Shown here one piece after another: positions 26,693 through 35,601 of a DNA stretch of 54,851 nucleotides. Source of the DNA: Candidatus Firestonebacteria bacterium RIFOXYD2_FULL_39_29 (GTDB lineage: Bacteria; Oederibacteriota; D2-FULL-39-29); NCBI GenBank assembly GCA_001778375.1, contig MFGV01000019.1, forward strand, positions 1 through 54,851, written 5' to 3'. The translations under genes were made by a program, and so were the position numbers. The notes beneath the pieces were generated by a model. The model saw nothing but the letters and a program-made list of their open reading frames with translations. It did not search any database and was not told the DNA's origin. Position 1 is the first letter of the stretch. Each line of letters opens with the position of its first letter.

Positions 26693-27229
26693 TTAGAAAA
26701 CTAAGTTAATTCTGCCTCCGAAGCCTATTTGATGCTGGTTGTTTGTTAAAAGGGAGGAATATAAAAGGTCGAGAGATGCAAATTTTAAGACCGGGATGTT
26801 AAACCCGCCGCGGTAAAAGAGCATATAGGAGTCGGTGTATATCTGTAGATCACCTTCTGCGATAAGATTTGCAAAGGGGAAAAGCTTATATTTGAAGTCT
26901 ACACCAAGATCTCCGTAAGCAGCGTCGCCATTGATGGACCTTGCCCAACCTGCTCCAACGAACGGTTCTGTGGTTAGCCCATCCATTAATTTGACACTGG
27001 TGATTGCCTGGCCTGTCAGCATAAAATTATTCAAACTCCCGCGTAACTCCAGCAGGCCGTTCATAATAGAATAGTTCAGCCTCACTTTCAGGTTAGGCGC
27101 AATATCGGTTGCCGCTCTTAAGGACCTGTTAGATACATTTGTGTAGTTTACTTCTGCGTCCAGATAGATTTGGCCTGCGTAAGCGGTACCCAGCATTGCA
27201 AAAAACATTATTATAATTAACTTTTTCAT
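26693..27229 (-). CDS. small outer-membrane beta-barrel protein
   Basis: A 178-residue protein with a signal peptide (about 1-18, cut after AYA) and alternating hydrophobic/polar strands that end in a C-terminal Phe (GFGGRINLVF), the signature of outer-membrane insertion. Eight strands fit the length, like OmpX/OmpW-sized barrels, but no family motif is clear. AAAGGAG precedes the ATG. It sits downstream of the exported DUF4382-like gene, 70 bases apart, and is followed by a strong terminator. It supports a diderm envelope. Confidence 0.72.
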   Translation of the reverse strand: MKKLIIIMFFAMLGTAYAGQIYLDAEVNYTNVSNRSLRAATDIAPNLKVRLNYSIMNGLLELRGSLNNFMLTGQAITSVKLMDGLTTEPFVGAGWARSINGDAAYGDLGVDFKYKLFPFANLIAEGDLQIYTDSYMLFYRGGFNIPVLKFASLDLLYSSLLTNNQHQIGFGGRINLVF

Positions 27230-27299
27230 TTAATCTCCTTTACATTCGTATTCCTTCTCCCTTTTAATAGGGAGAAGGTCAGGATGAGGGTTATATTTT

Positions 27300-28334
27300 T
27301 TACTCTATTCTCGTAGCGCTGAAAGTTCTTGTCGTGCCCGCGGCGTTTTTCCAGGTACCGTTTTGTGAAGCTCCTACGGCAGTTAACTGGAAACTTTCTA
27401 TCAATTTATAATCAGAATTTTGAGTTTGTCCCATATAAGCCATGGCGATAGAGTCATACATCTTGATCCATATTGAACCATCCTGATTTTTTTTCAGGTA
27501 TTCAAGTTCTACTGCGCCTGTCCCGCCCATAAGCCCGCCGGTAAGGGTAAAATTATCGCCGCTGTTAATGTAACGTGGTCTTGCATTTCCGGAAATAGGA
27601 TTCCCGCTTGCGTCAAAAAGTAATGTTAAACGGCCTTCTCCGTTGGTATAACCGTCAGTTGAGGAGTATCTGTAAACCTGTTTTGTCGGCATTACATTGA
27701 AAGCTATACCTACAGGTAAGTAGCTGGGCATACACATGCCGACAGCTGAGACTCCGCTGGGAGCACTACCTGAACCATCCCAGTAAGTAAGGAACTCTTC
27801 GGCGTCTATAAGGATGTTGACGCTGGTGAGGGCAACGCCGCTGCCAACCGTGAGACGCGGGCTGAAATCTCTGGCGAAAGACTGTACGTCCATTGTCTGA
27901 CCTGCGATATTCAGAGTTTCAAGTTCGGCAGGAGCGGTAGAGAAACCGGTGTGGGCTGCTTTGGTATAGTAGGTACTGCCGCCGATAGTCACGCTTCCTT
28001 TTACTTTATAATCTTTGCTGAAATGAATTGAAAATTGCCGGTAAGTTCCGCTTGGTACGGATACATCAAATGCGCGTACATCAGAAAGAGAGGTTAAGGT
28101 CATTAAGTCTATCTCTTCTTCGCCTGACCAGACATTTACCTGCGAGTTATCTTCTTTGACAAAATTAATGGAAATTACTTTTAAAATAAAGGATTCTGGT
28201 TTATTCGCACTATGCGCCTTATATACAGAAGCATAGAGATTGGGAGTAAGATACCTGAATCCTGCTACCAGCGCCAGAAGAGCGACCTGAATTAAAACTA
28301 AGCGTTTAAAGAATTTTATAAGTTTGTCTGTCAT
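27300..28334 (-). CDS. membrane-anchored beta-rich exported protein (DUF4382-like)
   Basis: A 344-residue protein with an N-terminal membrane helix (about 11-30) and an extracytoplasmic remainder. Residues ~48-200 (LKVISINFVKEDNSQVNVW, then DVSVPSGTYRQFSIHFS) resemble DUF4382 lipoprotein domains, with strands and a GTYRQF motif. The C-terminal part (~220-344) is Gly/Ser-rich beta structure. Function unknown. Its SD (GGGAGG) lies inside the end of the upstream small lipoprotein gene, two bases apart, so the two are coupled. Confidence 0.6.
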   Translation of the reverse strand: MTDKLIKFFKRLVLIQVALLALVAGFRYLTPNLYASVYKAHSANKPESFILKVISINFVKEDNSQVNVWSGEEEIDLMTLTSLSDVRAFDVSVPSGTYRQFSIHFSKDYKVKGSVTIGGSTYYTKAAHTGFSTAPAELETLNIAGQTMDVQSFARDFSPRLTVGSGVALTSVNILIDAEEFLTYWDGSGSAPSGVSAVGMCMPSYLPVGIAFNVMPTKQVYRYSSTDGYTNGEGRLTLLFDASGNPISGNARPRYINSGDNFTLTGGLMGGTGAVELEYLKKNQDGSIWIKMYDSIAMAYMGQTQNSDYKLIESFQLTAVGASQNGTWKNAAGTTRTFSATRIE

Positions 28335-28336
28335 AT

Positions 28337-28477
28337 TTACATCCTCCCTACACCGACACTAGTGCTGCTCCCGAAAACACCCAAAATAGGGTTTCTGCCG
28401 CACCCCGTGACTAGAATGAGGTGGAGCAATATCAGAGACAAAACCACATACAACGCCAGAGTACTCTTCTTTTTCAT
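28337..28477 (-). CDS. small lipoprotein
   Basis: A 46-residue gene, too short for usual gene calling. It has AAGGAGG six bases before its ATG, a signal sequence (MKKKSTLALYVVLSLILLHL) and a lipobox LVTGC, after which about 21 residues remain, ending SVGVGRM. It is probably a lipid-anchored peptide partner of the following DUF4382-like protein, whose ATG starts two bases after its stop. No family is recognised. Confidence 0.7.
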   Translation of the reverse strand: MKKKSTLALYVVLSLILLHLILVTGCGRNPILGVFGSSTSVGVGRM

Positions 28478-28555
28478 TGTGAACCTCCTTAGGATTTATA
28501 TTAACAAATCAATTATAACACGAGTTTAGGATTATGTCTATATGCAGAAAAGACT

Positions 28556-28668
28556 AAAAAAGGGTTTTAGGTTCTAGGTCCTGGGTTTAGATTATTGTGG
28601 TATTATCTGAATTATTAACTCCTAAATGTAAGCCTAGTCCCAAGCCCCTAGGACCTAGTCCCGACAAA
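28556..28668. repeat. inverted repeat of CTAGGTCCT/CTAGTCCC words
   Basis: GGTTTTAGGTTCTAGGTCCTGGGTTTAG (28563-28590) and the inverted CCTAGTCCCAAGCCCCTAGGACCTAGTCCC (28633-28662) frame an AT-rich centre. The words are quasi-repeated every 7-8 bases. Confidence 0.55.
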
Positions 28669-28670
28669 GC

Positions 28671-28699
28671 TTTATCTATCTTTGTAATTGTTGTATAAT
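28671..28699 (+). promoter_or_regulatory. leaderless-type promoter of recQ
   Basis: TATAAT (28694-28699) puts +1 at 28706, the recQ ATG. The -35 (TTTATC at 28671-28676, 17 bases upstream) is weak. No SD. Confidence 0.6.
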
Positions 28700-28705
28700 A
28701 ACTCT

Positions 28706-30514
28706 ATGAAAAATAGGATACTTCAGGTTTTGACTAAACATTGGGGTTACGACTCTTTTCGGGAGTTTCAGGAAGAGGCAATTATGTCCATTATGGAGTC
28801 AAACGATACACTAACAATACTTCCTACAGGCGGCGGCAAATCCGTCTGTTTCCAGGTTCCTGCTATGCTCTTACCCGGGACTGCGGTAGTGATATCTCCC
28901 CTTATCTCGCTTATGAAGGATCAAGTTGATTTTTTAAAGGATATCGGGATAGAGGCGGAGTACTTTAATTCGGCGCTTACTGCGGTCCAGGCAAGGGAAG
29001 TTGCGGATAAGATACGTTCGGGGAAGGTGAAGCTTCTATATATATCACCGGAACGGCTTATGACGGATTGGATGCTTGAGATACTTCGAACTCTTCAGGT
29101 TCCCTACTTTGTTATCGATGAGGCACATTGCATAAGTCAGTGGGGGCATGATTTCAGGGCGGAGTACCGGCAGTTGAGCGCTATCAAACGGCTTTTTCCC
29201 GGAGTTAAGGTGCATGCTTTTACCGCTACGGCAACAGAAGAAGTAAAAAAAGATATTCTGGCCCAGTTAAAACTGGAGAGCCCTCATATATATGTGGGGA
29301 AAGTAGACAGGCCTAATCTTACATTCAGAATGTCGGAGAGAGAAGAGGGTGGAATTAAACAAATAATAGAAACGTTAAAACTGCATGAGAAAGAAGCGGG
29401 AATAATCTATTGTTTAAAACGGGCGGATGTTGACAAAATATCTGAGGTTTTGAATAAAAAAGGTTATATAAATCTTCCTTACCATGCCGGGCTTCCGGAT
29501 GTTGAAAGAAAAAAGAATCAAGAAGCTTTTTTAACGGAAAAAGTAAGTATTATTGTGGCGACGATTGCTTTTGGTATGGGGATTGACAGGTCTAATATTC
29601 GTTTTGTAATTCACGCGGCGATGCCTAAGTCGGTTGAGCATTATCAGCAGGAAACCGGACGTGCGGGAAGAGACGGTCTGCCTTCCTATTGCTATATGTT
29701 TTATTCCGGTGCCGATTACAGAACGTGGGAATATATATTCCAAAAATCTTTTTCAGGACAGAGTGCACATAAAAAACTTGGAGAGATGTATAATTTTAGC
29801 AACGTGCCGGTTTGTAGGCATCGCTACTTGTCGGAATATTTTGGGCAGAATTATCCGAAGACAAACTGCAATTCCTGTGATTTTTGTCTGGACGAAGTCG
29901 GAACACTTCCTGAATCAGACAAATTTGCGAAAAGCATTATAGAAGGTGTTTTTGGAGTGGAAGAACGTTTTGGCGCGGAGCATGTTTCGAATGTTTTGGT
30001 CGGAAATACTACTGAAGGTATTGAAAGATGGGGGCATCACACTCTTCCGTTTTATGGAACATTAAAAGGAGAAACAAAACGCGCAGTCAGGTCTATGATA
30101 GACCAGTTAATTGCTCAGAGATATTTAAGAAGATCCGGAGAGTATCTGACCCTTTCCGTAACGGAAGAGGGCCTGAAAATCCTTTCGGGTCAGGAGAGTC
30201 CTAAATTAACCAGGATACTGGAAAAAGAGAAAAAAGCTGTAATTAAAAAGAAACAAAAACTTGCTCTGGAATCTGATTATGCAAATATGGAAATCGGTCT
30301 TTTTGAAAGTCTAAAACGCCTAAGGAGAGCTCTTGCTGATAAGAAGAACATGCCGTCGTATATTGTCTGTTCGGACAGGACCTTGAAAGAAATGGCAGAA
30401 AAGAAACCGAAAACTGAAGGGGAGCTAAGAACCATTTTCGGCATTGGGGAAGCAAAATTAAGAGACTACGGCGAGATATTTTTAAATGCGGTAAGAGAAT
30501 ATGAAAAACGTTGA
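28706..30514 (+). CDS. recQ: ATP-dependent DNA helicase RecQ
   Basis: This 602-residue helicase unwinds recombination and repair intermediates. Motif I TGGGKS is at 41-46, DEAH at 138-141 with [11 protein letters not shown] following, and motif [12 protein letters not shown] is intact. A zinc-binding module ([20 protein letters not shown], then NSCDFC) comes after the RecA domains, then the winged helix, and an HRDC domain at about 530-600. It has no SD, and its ATG coincides with the predicted transcription start. A word-type inverted repeat lies just upstream. It is a single-gene unit. Confidence 0.96.
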   Translation: MKNRILQVLTKHWGYDSFREFQEEAIMSIMESNDTLTILPTGGGKSVCFQVPAMLLPGTAVVISPLISLMKDQVDFLKDIGIEAEYFNSALTAVQAREVADKIRSGKVKLLYISPERLMTDWMLEILRTLQVPYFVIDEAHCISQWGHDFRAEYRQLSAIKRLFPGVKVHAFTATATEEVKKDILAQLKLESPHIYVGKVDRPNLTFRMSEREEGGIKQIIETLKLHEKEAGIIYCLKRADVDKISEVLNKKGYINLPYHAGLPDVERKKNQEAFLTEKVSIIVATIAFGMGIDRSNIRFVIHAAMPKSVEHYQQETGRAGRDGLPSYCYMFYSGADYRTWEYIFQKSFSGQSAHKKLGEMYNFSNVPVCRHRYLSEYFGQNYPKTNCNSCDFCLDEVGTLPESDKFAKSIIEGVFGVEERFGAEHVSNVLVGNTTEGIERWGHHTLPFYGTLKGETKRAVRSMIDQLIAQRYLRRSGEYLTLSVTEEGLKILSGQESPKLTRILEKEKKAVIKKKQKLALESDYANMEIGLFESLKRLRRALADKKNMPSYIVCSDRTLKEMAEKKPKTEGELRTIFGIGEAKLRDYGEIFLNAVREYEKR

Positions 30515-30798
30515 AACGTTACACGTTATCACGTTACTAACGTTAAAGCAAAACCTCACGACTTTATAAGGCTGCGCTAACTGGTAGTTGCCTGATTTCC
30601 CTCCTTAAAGATTGGCGGACAGGCAGCCTCAGGCGGAAAATTGAGCAACTACATTTTTCTTGAAAAATTTCTGTAACAGTGATAAAGTAAAGAAGTAAGT
30701 ATTCCGGATACGAATTTCATTTTTAGAAGGGCGCATCTGTCGGGGACTTTTTGTTTCTAAAAACCCTGAAAGGCCCGGACTAAAAGAAAGAAGGGTTA
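30515..30798. repeat. gap with ACGTTA words and GGCGGA arms before the hydrogenase-like operon
   Basis: At 30508-30545 the words ACGTTACACGTTA and TCACGTTACTAACGTTA repeat in both senses. GGCGGACAGG and CAGGCGGA lie near 30614-30640. TTTTAGAA (30721-30728) and TTCTAAAA (30755-30762) form a further inverted pair. I see no convincing promoter or gene in this gap; GAAGGG before the TTG at 30799 is the ribosome site. Confidence 0.45.
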
Positions 30799-32643
30799 TT
30801 GGATTTTCTGACGGTGGATTGGAAGCTTTCTTTTGACTCACTTTCAATCTTCTTCGGAGTCGTAATACTGCTTGTTGCTCTACCATCTGCGTTGTATTCG
30901 ACCGGTTACATGAAAGGTTTGTATTCACGCGGGAGGGCTTCTTTTGCTCAAATCCTTTTATTTTTCTTTGTAATCTCAATGCTCCTTGTAGTATTTTCCG
31001 CAAATGCCCTTTTTTTCCTCCTTGCGTGGGAAGCGATGTCTCTTCTTTCCTATTTTCTGGTTACACTTGACTCTCATGAAGAAAAAGCGGTTAACGCCGG
31101 ACTTATTTATGTGCTAATGACCCACATCGGAACTGCTTTTATTACGACGGCGTTTTTGATCCTTTATTTTTATTCAGGTTCGTTTGATTTTATATTAATG
31201 AAAGAAACCTGTTTAAACCTGCCCTTAAATATTAAAACAGTTATATTCCTTTGTTTTTTAATAGGTTTTGGCACTAAGGCAGGGCTTGTTCCTTTCCATA
31301 TATGGCTGCCTTACGCCCATCCGGAAGCACCCAGCCATATTTCTTCAATAATGTCCGGAGCGATGATAAAACTGGGCGTGTATGGTTTTATCAGATTTGT
31401 TATTTATATTCTGGGAGCAAGTGAGCTCTGGTGGGGAAATCTTGTTCTTGTTATCGCAGGTGTATCCGCTGTTTACGGTATTTTATACGCGCTTATGGAA
31501 AAAGACCTGAAGAAGATGCTTGCCTACAGCAGTATAGAAAATATGGGAATAATAATGCTCGGGGTCGGCGGTTATATGGTCTTTCTGAATATGCAGTTTC
31601 CGCTTCTGGCTGTTCTCTCTCTTTCCGCCGCGCTCTATCATATAATTAATCACGCGATATTTAAAACCTTGCTCTTTCTTTGTTCCGGTGTCGTGCTCAA
31701 GGCCTGCGGTACGAAAAACATGGAAAAGCTGGGCGGGCTAATTAAACTAATGCCGGTCACCGCGTTTTGCTTTTTAATAGGAGCGCTTGCAATATCAGCA
31801 ATCCCTCCTTTTAACGGTTTTGTAAGCGAGTGGTTGATGCTTCAGTCTCTTTTTTCCGGTGCTGTTTCGGTGCCTGCAGAACTCTTTGGCAAGATGAAAG
31901 TATTTCTGGCTCTGCTGGCCGGAGCTCTTGCTCTTACCGGAGGGCTTGCCGCGGCCTGTTTTGTTAAAGCTTTTGGTATTTCTTTCCTGGCGCTTCCCAG
32001 ATCAAAAAAAGCGGAGGCGGGGAAGGATTTTGACTGGACGATGAAAACACCGCTTATATTTTTATCCTCTTTGACTCTTCTTTTTGGTATTTTTGCCGCT
32101 CCGGTTTTTAAGTTACTGGCAAAAATAACCGCTGATATTTCAGGATTCAAGAGTGCAGGATCAGAGCTGACATCCGGACTGCTCTCGCTTTCACCTCAGG
32201 GAACATTTCATTTTAACGGACTGCTCCTGGTTTTACTTGTTCTTGCAGTCAGCATAATTGTTTATATAATTGTCAGAATAATATCAAGAGAAAGGAGTGT
32301 AACCTATGGACGTACATGGGACTGCGGTTATTACGGGCTGACAGCGAGAAATCAATATACCGCTACAGGCTTTTCCAAACCTTTAAGGATGGCGTTTAAT
32401 TTTATTTTAAGGCCTTATAAGAAGACGGAGAAAGTAAGAGATTCTTACTATCATGTTAAATCGTTTAAATATGAGATATTTACAAAACAATTATTTACGG
32501 AGTATTTTTACTCGCCGATAATAAAAAGATTGTTCAGTTTTTCGGAGTCAATAAGAAAAATACAATATGGAAGTATTCATCTGTATATAGGGTATATTTT
32601 TCTTGCCGTAATATTTCTGATAATATTTTTAAAGAGGTTTTAA
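30799..32643 (+). CDS. HyfB/NuoL-type antiporter-like subunit
   Basis: A 614-residue membrane protein of the proton/sodium-pumping ND2/4/5 family, closest in layout to hydrogenase-4 subunit B. About 15-16 membrane helices. The channel helices carry PFHIWLPYAHPEAPSHISSI and LKKMLAYSSIENMG, the two family signatures with the key Lys and His. A C-terminal stretch (about 500-614) has RTWDCGYYG, typical of HyfB. A TTG start is chosen because it follows GAAGGG and a stop lies 18 bases upstream in frame. Its stop overlaps the next ATG (TAATG). First gene of a six-gene operon. Confidence 0.9.
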   Translation: MDFLTVDWKLSFDSLSIFFGVVILLVALPSALYSTGYMKGLYSRGRASFAQILLFFFVISMLLVVFSANALFFLLAWEAMSLLSYFLVTLDSHEEKAVNAGLIYVLMTHIGTAFITTAFLILYFYSGSFDFILMKETCLNLPLNIKTVIFLCFLIGFGTKAGLVPFHIWLPYAHPEAPSHISSIMSGAMIKLGVYGFIRFVIYILGASELWWGNLVLVIAGVSAVYGILYALMEKDLKKMLAYSSIENMGIIMLGVGGYMVFLNMQFPLLAVLSLSAALYHIINHAIFKTLLFLCSGVVLKACGTKNMEKLGGLIKLMPVTAFCFLIGALAISAIPPFNGFVSEWLMLQSLFSGAVSVPAELFGKMKVFLALLAGALALTGGLAAACFVKAFGISFLALPRSKKAEAGKDFDWTMKTPLIFLSSLTLLFGIFAAPVFKLLAKITADISGFKSAGSELTSGLLSLSPQGTFHFNGLLLVLLVLAVSIIVYIIVRIISRERSVTYGRTWDCGYYGLTARNQYTATGFSKPLRMAFNFILRPYKKTEKVRDSYYHVKSFKYEIFTKQLFTEYFYSPIIKRLFSFSESIRKIQYGSIHLYIGYIFLAVIFLIIFLKRF

Positions 32644-33521
32644 TGAAAATGCTTTTACAGGTTATACTCATAATTATCCTGGCGCCCTTAATGAGCGGTC
32701 TCATAAAAAAGATCAAGAATAATGCCAGGATGAGAAAAGGGGCTCCCATACTGCAGCCTTATTATAATCTGGCTAAACTAATTAAAAAAGATGAGACTAT
32801 CTCAAAAGATACTTCGTATATCTTTAAAGTAACGCCTTACATTGTTTTAACGGCTTCAATAGCCGCAGCATTTTTAACGCCTTTCTTTTTTCCGGGAGTA
32901 CGGCTGTTTGGCATCGGGGATGTTTTTGTTATTGTCTTTATCTTCGGTCTCGGGAGATTTTTCATTGCTCTTGCCGGACTTGATGCCGGCAGCGCCTTCG
33001 GGGGGATGGGTTCTTCCCGGGAGATGTTCATCTCAGCTCTTGCGGAACCGGCGCTTCTTACCGCGCTCTTTGCGGCGTCTTTAAACGCCGGGGGAAGCGG
33101 AATCGGCTCTCTTATGGCATCAGGAGCTGTCTTTAAAGTATCCATGCTTTGCGCGGGCCTGGCTTTTTATTTTGTACTGCTTGCAGAGACTTCACGGGTA
33201 CCGGTGGATAATCAGGAGACGCACCTTGAACTTACAATGATACATGAAGCGATGATCCTGGAGTACTCAGGAAAATCCCTGGCGATGATAGAACTTGGCG
33301 GGTATATTAAACAAATTATACTAATTTCTTTACTTGCTAATATCTTTATTCCCGGAAGCGGCTGGGATCTGTATATAGTCAAATTGTTTGTTGTCCTTGT
33401 AGTTACTGCTCTTCTGGAGGTGTTCATGGCTAAAATGCGTCTGTTCCGCGCTGTGGATTTCCTGATATTTTCCTTTATTCTTTCTTTTGCGGCGGTAATT
33501 GCCGTTGTTATGGGAGTGTGA
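32643..33521 (+). CDS. HyfC/NuoH-type membrane anchor subunit
   Basis: A 292-residue protein with eight membrane helices, homologous to NuoH/HycD/HyfC, the subunit that joins the peripheral arm to the pumping arm. Hallmarks are GAPILQPYYNLAKLIKKDET near residues 32-51, and SRVPVDNQETHLELTMIHEA, the acidic loop of the coupling chain. Length is normal for the hydrogenase type. It overlaps the upstream stop by one base; the next gene is six bases away. Confidence 0.92.
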   Translation: MKMLLQVILIIILAPLMSGLIKKIKNNARMRKGAPILQPYYNLAKLIKKDETISKDTSYIFKVTPYIVLTASIAAAFLTPFFFPGVRLFGIGDVFVIVFIFGLGRFFIALAGLDAGSAFGGMGSSREMFISALAEPALLTALFAASLNAGGSGIGSLMASGAVFKVSMLCAGLAFYFVLLAETSRVPVDNQETHLELTMIHEAMILEYSGKSLAMIELGGYIKQIILISLLANIFIPGSGWDLYIVKLFVVLVVTALLEVFMAKMRLFRAVDFLIFSFILSFAAVIAVVMGV

Positions 33522-33527
33522 TCAAAT

Positions 33528-34160
33528 ATGGAAATGATGCTATACGGAATCCTTGTTATATCTCTGATGATGACTGTTGTAAAAAGATTTTCCGCGCTTG
33601 TCACTGCTTTTGCTCTGCAATCGTTTCTTCTTTTTCTTCTTATACTTATTGAGGCATTAAAAAGCGGAAGTATACAGCTCTATATTGTTGCCGGGCTTAT
33701 TCTTGTAATGAAAGTTATAGCTATTCCGGCTTTTCTCGGAAGGATAGTAAAAAAAATTAAAACATCGGAAGAACTCGGCCTTTTCGTAAATACGGCGCTT
33801 TCAATATTAATAGCCGTGGCTCTTGTCGGTATCGCATATTATTTCATAGGTAATTTCCTGCCTGCTATGGAGAAGGAAGCAAAAACCGCTCTGGTTATAG
33901 CTCTCTCCGTTACCTTGATTGGGGTTTTTATCATGATCTTCAGAATGAAAGCTCTGGCCCAGGTGGTCGGGCTTCTTATAATGGAAAACGGGATATTTCT
34001 TGCCGGTGCTTCTATAACTGACGGAGTCCCGTTCTTTGTAGAGATAGCGGTCTCTTTTGATGTTTTTGTTGCCGTAATAATTCTCGGAGTATTTGTTTAC
34101 AGGATAAACAGTTTATTTACCCATATAGACGCTGACAAATTAAATGAGCTGAAGGGTTGA
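33528..34160 (+). CDS. HyfE-type membrane subunit
   Basis: A 210-residue protein with six or seven membrane helices, in the position and size of hydrogenase-4 component E, whose C-terminal part is NuoK-like (LLIMENGIFLAGASITDGVP carries the helix Glu). It would supply the third ion path of the complex. It starts six bases after the previous gene, and the next start follows one base after its stop. Confidence 0.87.
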   Translation: MEMMLYGILVISLMMTVVKRFSALVTAFALQSFLLFLLILIEALKSGSIQLYIVAGLILVMKVIAIPAFLGRIVKKIKTSEELGLFVNTALSILIAVALVGIAYYFIGNFLPAMEKEAKTALVIALSVTLIGVFIMIFRMKALAQVVGLLIMENGIFLAGASITDGVPFFVEIAVSFDVFVAVIILGVFVYRINSLFTHIDADKLNELKG

Positions 34161-34161
34161 G

Positions 34162-35601
34162 ATGGAAATAATAATATTATTCATAACTCTCTTGATTGCC
34201 GCAGCGGTTTCGTTCTTTGTAAAGAAACCTAAAGCTGCGGGATTGATCACACTATGGGGACAGGTTCTTGCCTCGTTCTTTGCTTTGCTTCTTTGTTTTA
34301 AAATTACAACAAACGGTCCTCTTACCGTTTTAAATTTCTTTTATGCGGATGCTTTAAGCGCTTTCTTTCTTTTGTTGATCTCTGTTTCCGCCGTTGCTTC
34401 AGCCTTCTATTCAAAGTGGTACTTTAAAGATGAGGAAAATACAGGGTTTTACAACGCCCTTTTCAATATTTTTGTTTTTTCAATGTACCTTGTGGTGACC
34501 GTTAATAATCTTGGAATGCTCTGGGTCTCGGTTGAAGTAACGACCCTGGCTTCCGCATTCTTAGTCGGTTATAGAAATAATAAAACTTCGGTTGAGGCGG
34601 CGTGGAAATATATAATTATCTGTTCCGTAGGCATTACCCTGGCTCTCTTTGGAATAATACTGTTTTCGTATACTGCCACGGCAGACGCCGGAATAAAAAG
34701 TCTTAACTGGACTGAATTGAATTCTGCCAGGAGTTTGTTTAACCCTATGGTGGTAAAAGCCGCTTTCATTTTTATAGTGGTGGGTTTCGGTACTAAAGCG
34801 GGACTTGCTCCCATGCATAACTGGCTGCCGGACGCGCACAGCCAGGCGCCTTCTCCGATAAGCGCTTTATTATCGGGAGTGCTTCTTAAAGCTTCTATCT
34901 ATGCGATCATAAGATTCTTAATTATTGCGGCAGGCAGCGTGGGCTTTTCCTTTTGCGGCAACATACTGGGGCTTTTTGGTTTGATCTCTTTAGGTATCGC
35001 GGCATTTTTTATTCTTGTCCAGAAGGACATAAAAAGACTTCTGGCATACTCAAGTGTCGAGCATGTGGGGTTGATCTCTGTCGGTTTCTATTTTGGTGGA
35101 AAGATCGGTATTTTTGGCGCTCTCTTTCACGCGTTAAATCATTCACTGGCCAAGGGGCTTATGTTCTTTTCCTCTGGAAATATTATTAAAAAGTACGGTA
35201 CAAATAATATTAACCAGATCAAGGGTGCGCTCGAAACTGTTCCTCTGGCGGCTACCGCTGCTTTTATCGGTATGTTTGCTCTTGCCGGAATGCCTCCGTT
35301 TTCTATTTTTATGAGTGAATTTACGATCTTAATGGCGGGATTTAAAGGCGGCTATTATTACAGCGCCTCGGCGGTGCTTTTATTTCTTGCAATTACTTTC
35401 GGGGCTCTTGTCTACCAGTTTGGCGGAATGCTTTTCGGAAAAAAACCGGGGAATATTGAGAAAACAAGGGAACCCCTGGATATATCAGTGTTATTCGGAG
35501 TAATAATAGCAATAATGCTTGTTTTTGGAGTGCATTTACCGGAATTTGTCAGCACGGTTATTTCTAATGCTTCGGATGTTATACTTGGAGCCGGATTATG
35601 A
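34162..35601 (+). CDS. HyfF/NuoN-type antiporter-like subunit
   Basis: A 479-residue protein with about 14 membrane helices, the second antiporter-like subunit of the complex. Signatures are HNWLPDAHSQAPSPISALLS and KRLLAYSSVEHVGL, matching hydrogenase-4 subunit F. With the HyfB-like subunit, the complex would have two full ion channels. It overlaps the start of the large-subunit gene by four bases (ATGA). Confidence 0.92.
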   Translation: MEIIILFITLLIAAAVSFFVKKPKAAGLITLWGQVLASFFALLLCFKITTNGPLTVLNFFYADALSAFFLLLISVSAVASAFYSKWYFKDEENTGFYNALFNIFVFSMYLVVTVNNLGMLWVSVEVTTLASAFLVGYRNNKTSVEAAWKYIIICSVGITLALFGIILFSYTATADAGIKSLNWTELNSARSLFNPMVVKAAFIFIVVGFGTKAGLAPMHNWLPDAHSQAPSPISALLSGVLLKASIYAIIRFLIIAAGSVGFSFCGNILGLFGLISLGIAAFFILVQKDIKRLLAYSSVEHVGLISVGFYFGGKIGIFGALFHALNHSLAKGLMFFSSGNIIKKYGTNNINQIKGALETVPLAATAAFIGMFALAGMPPFSIFMSEFTILMAGFKGGYYYSASAVLLFLAITFGALVYQFGGMLFGKKPGNIEKTREPLDISVLFGVIIAIMLVFGVHLPEFVSTVISNASDVILGAGL

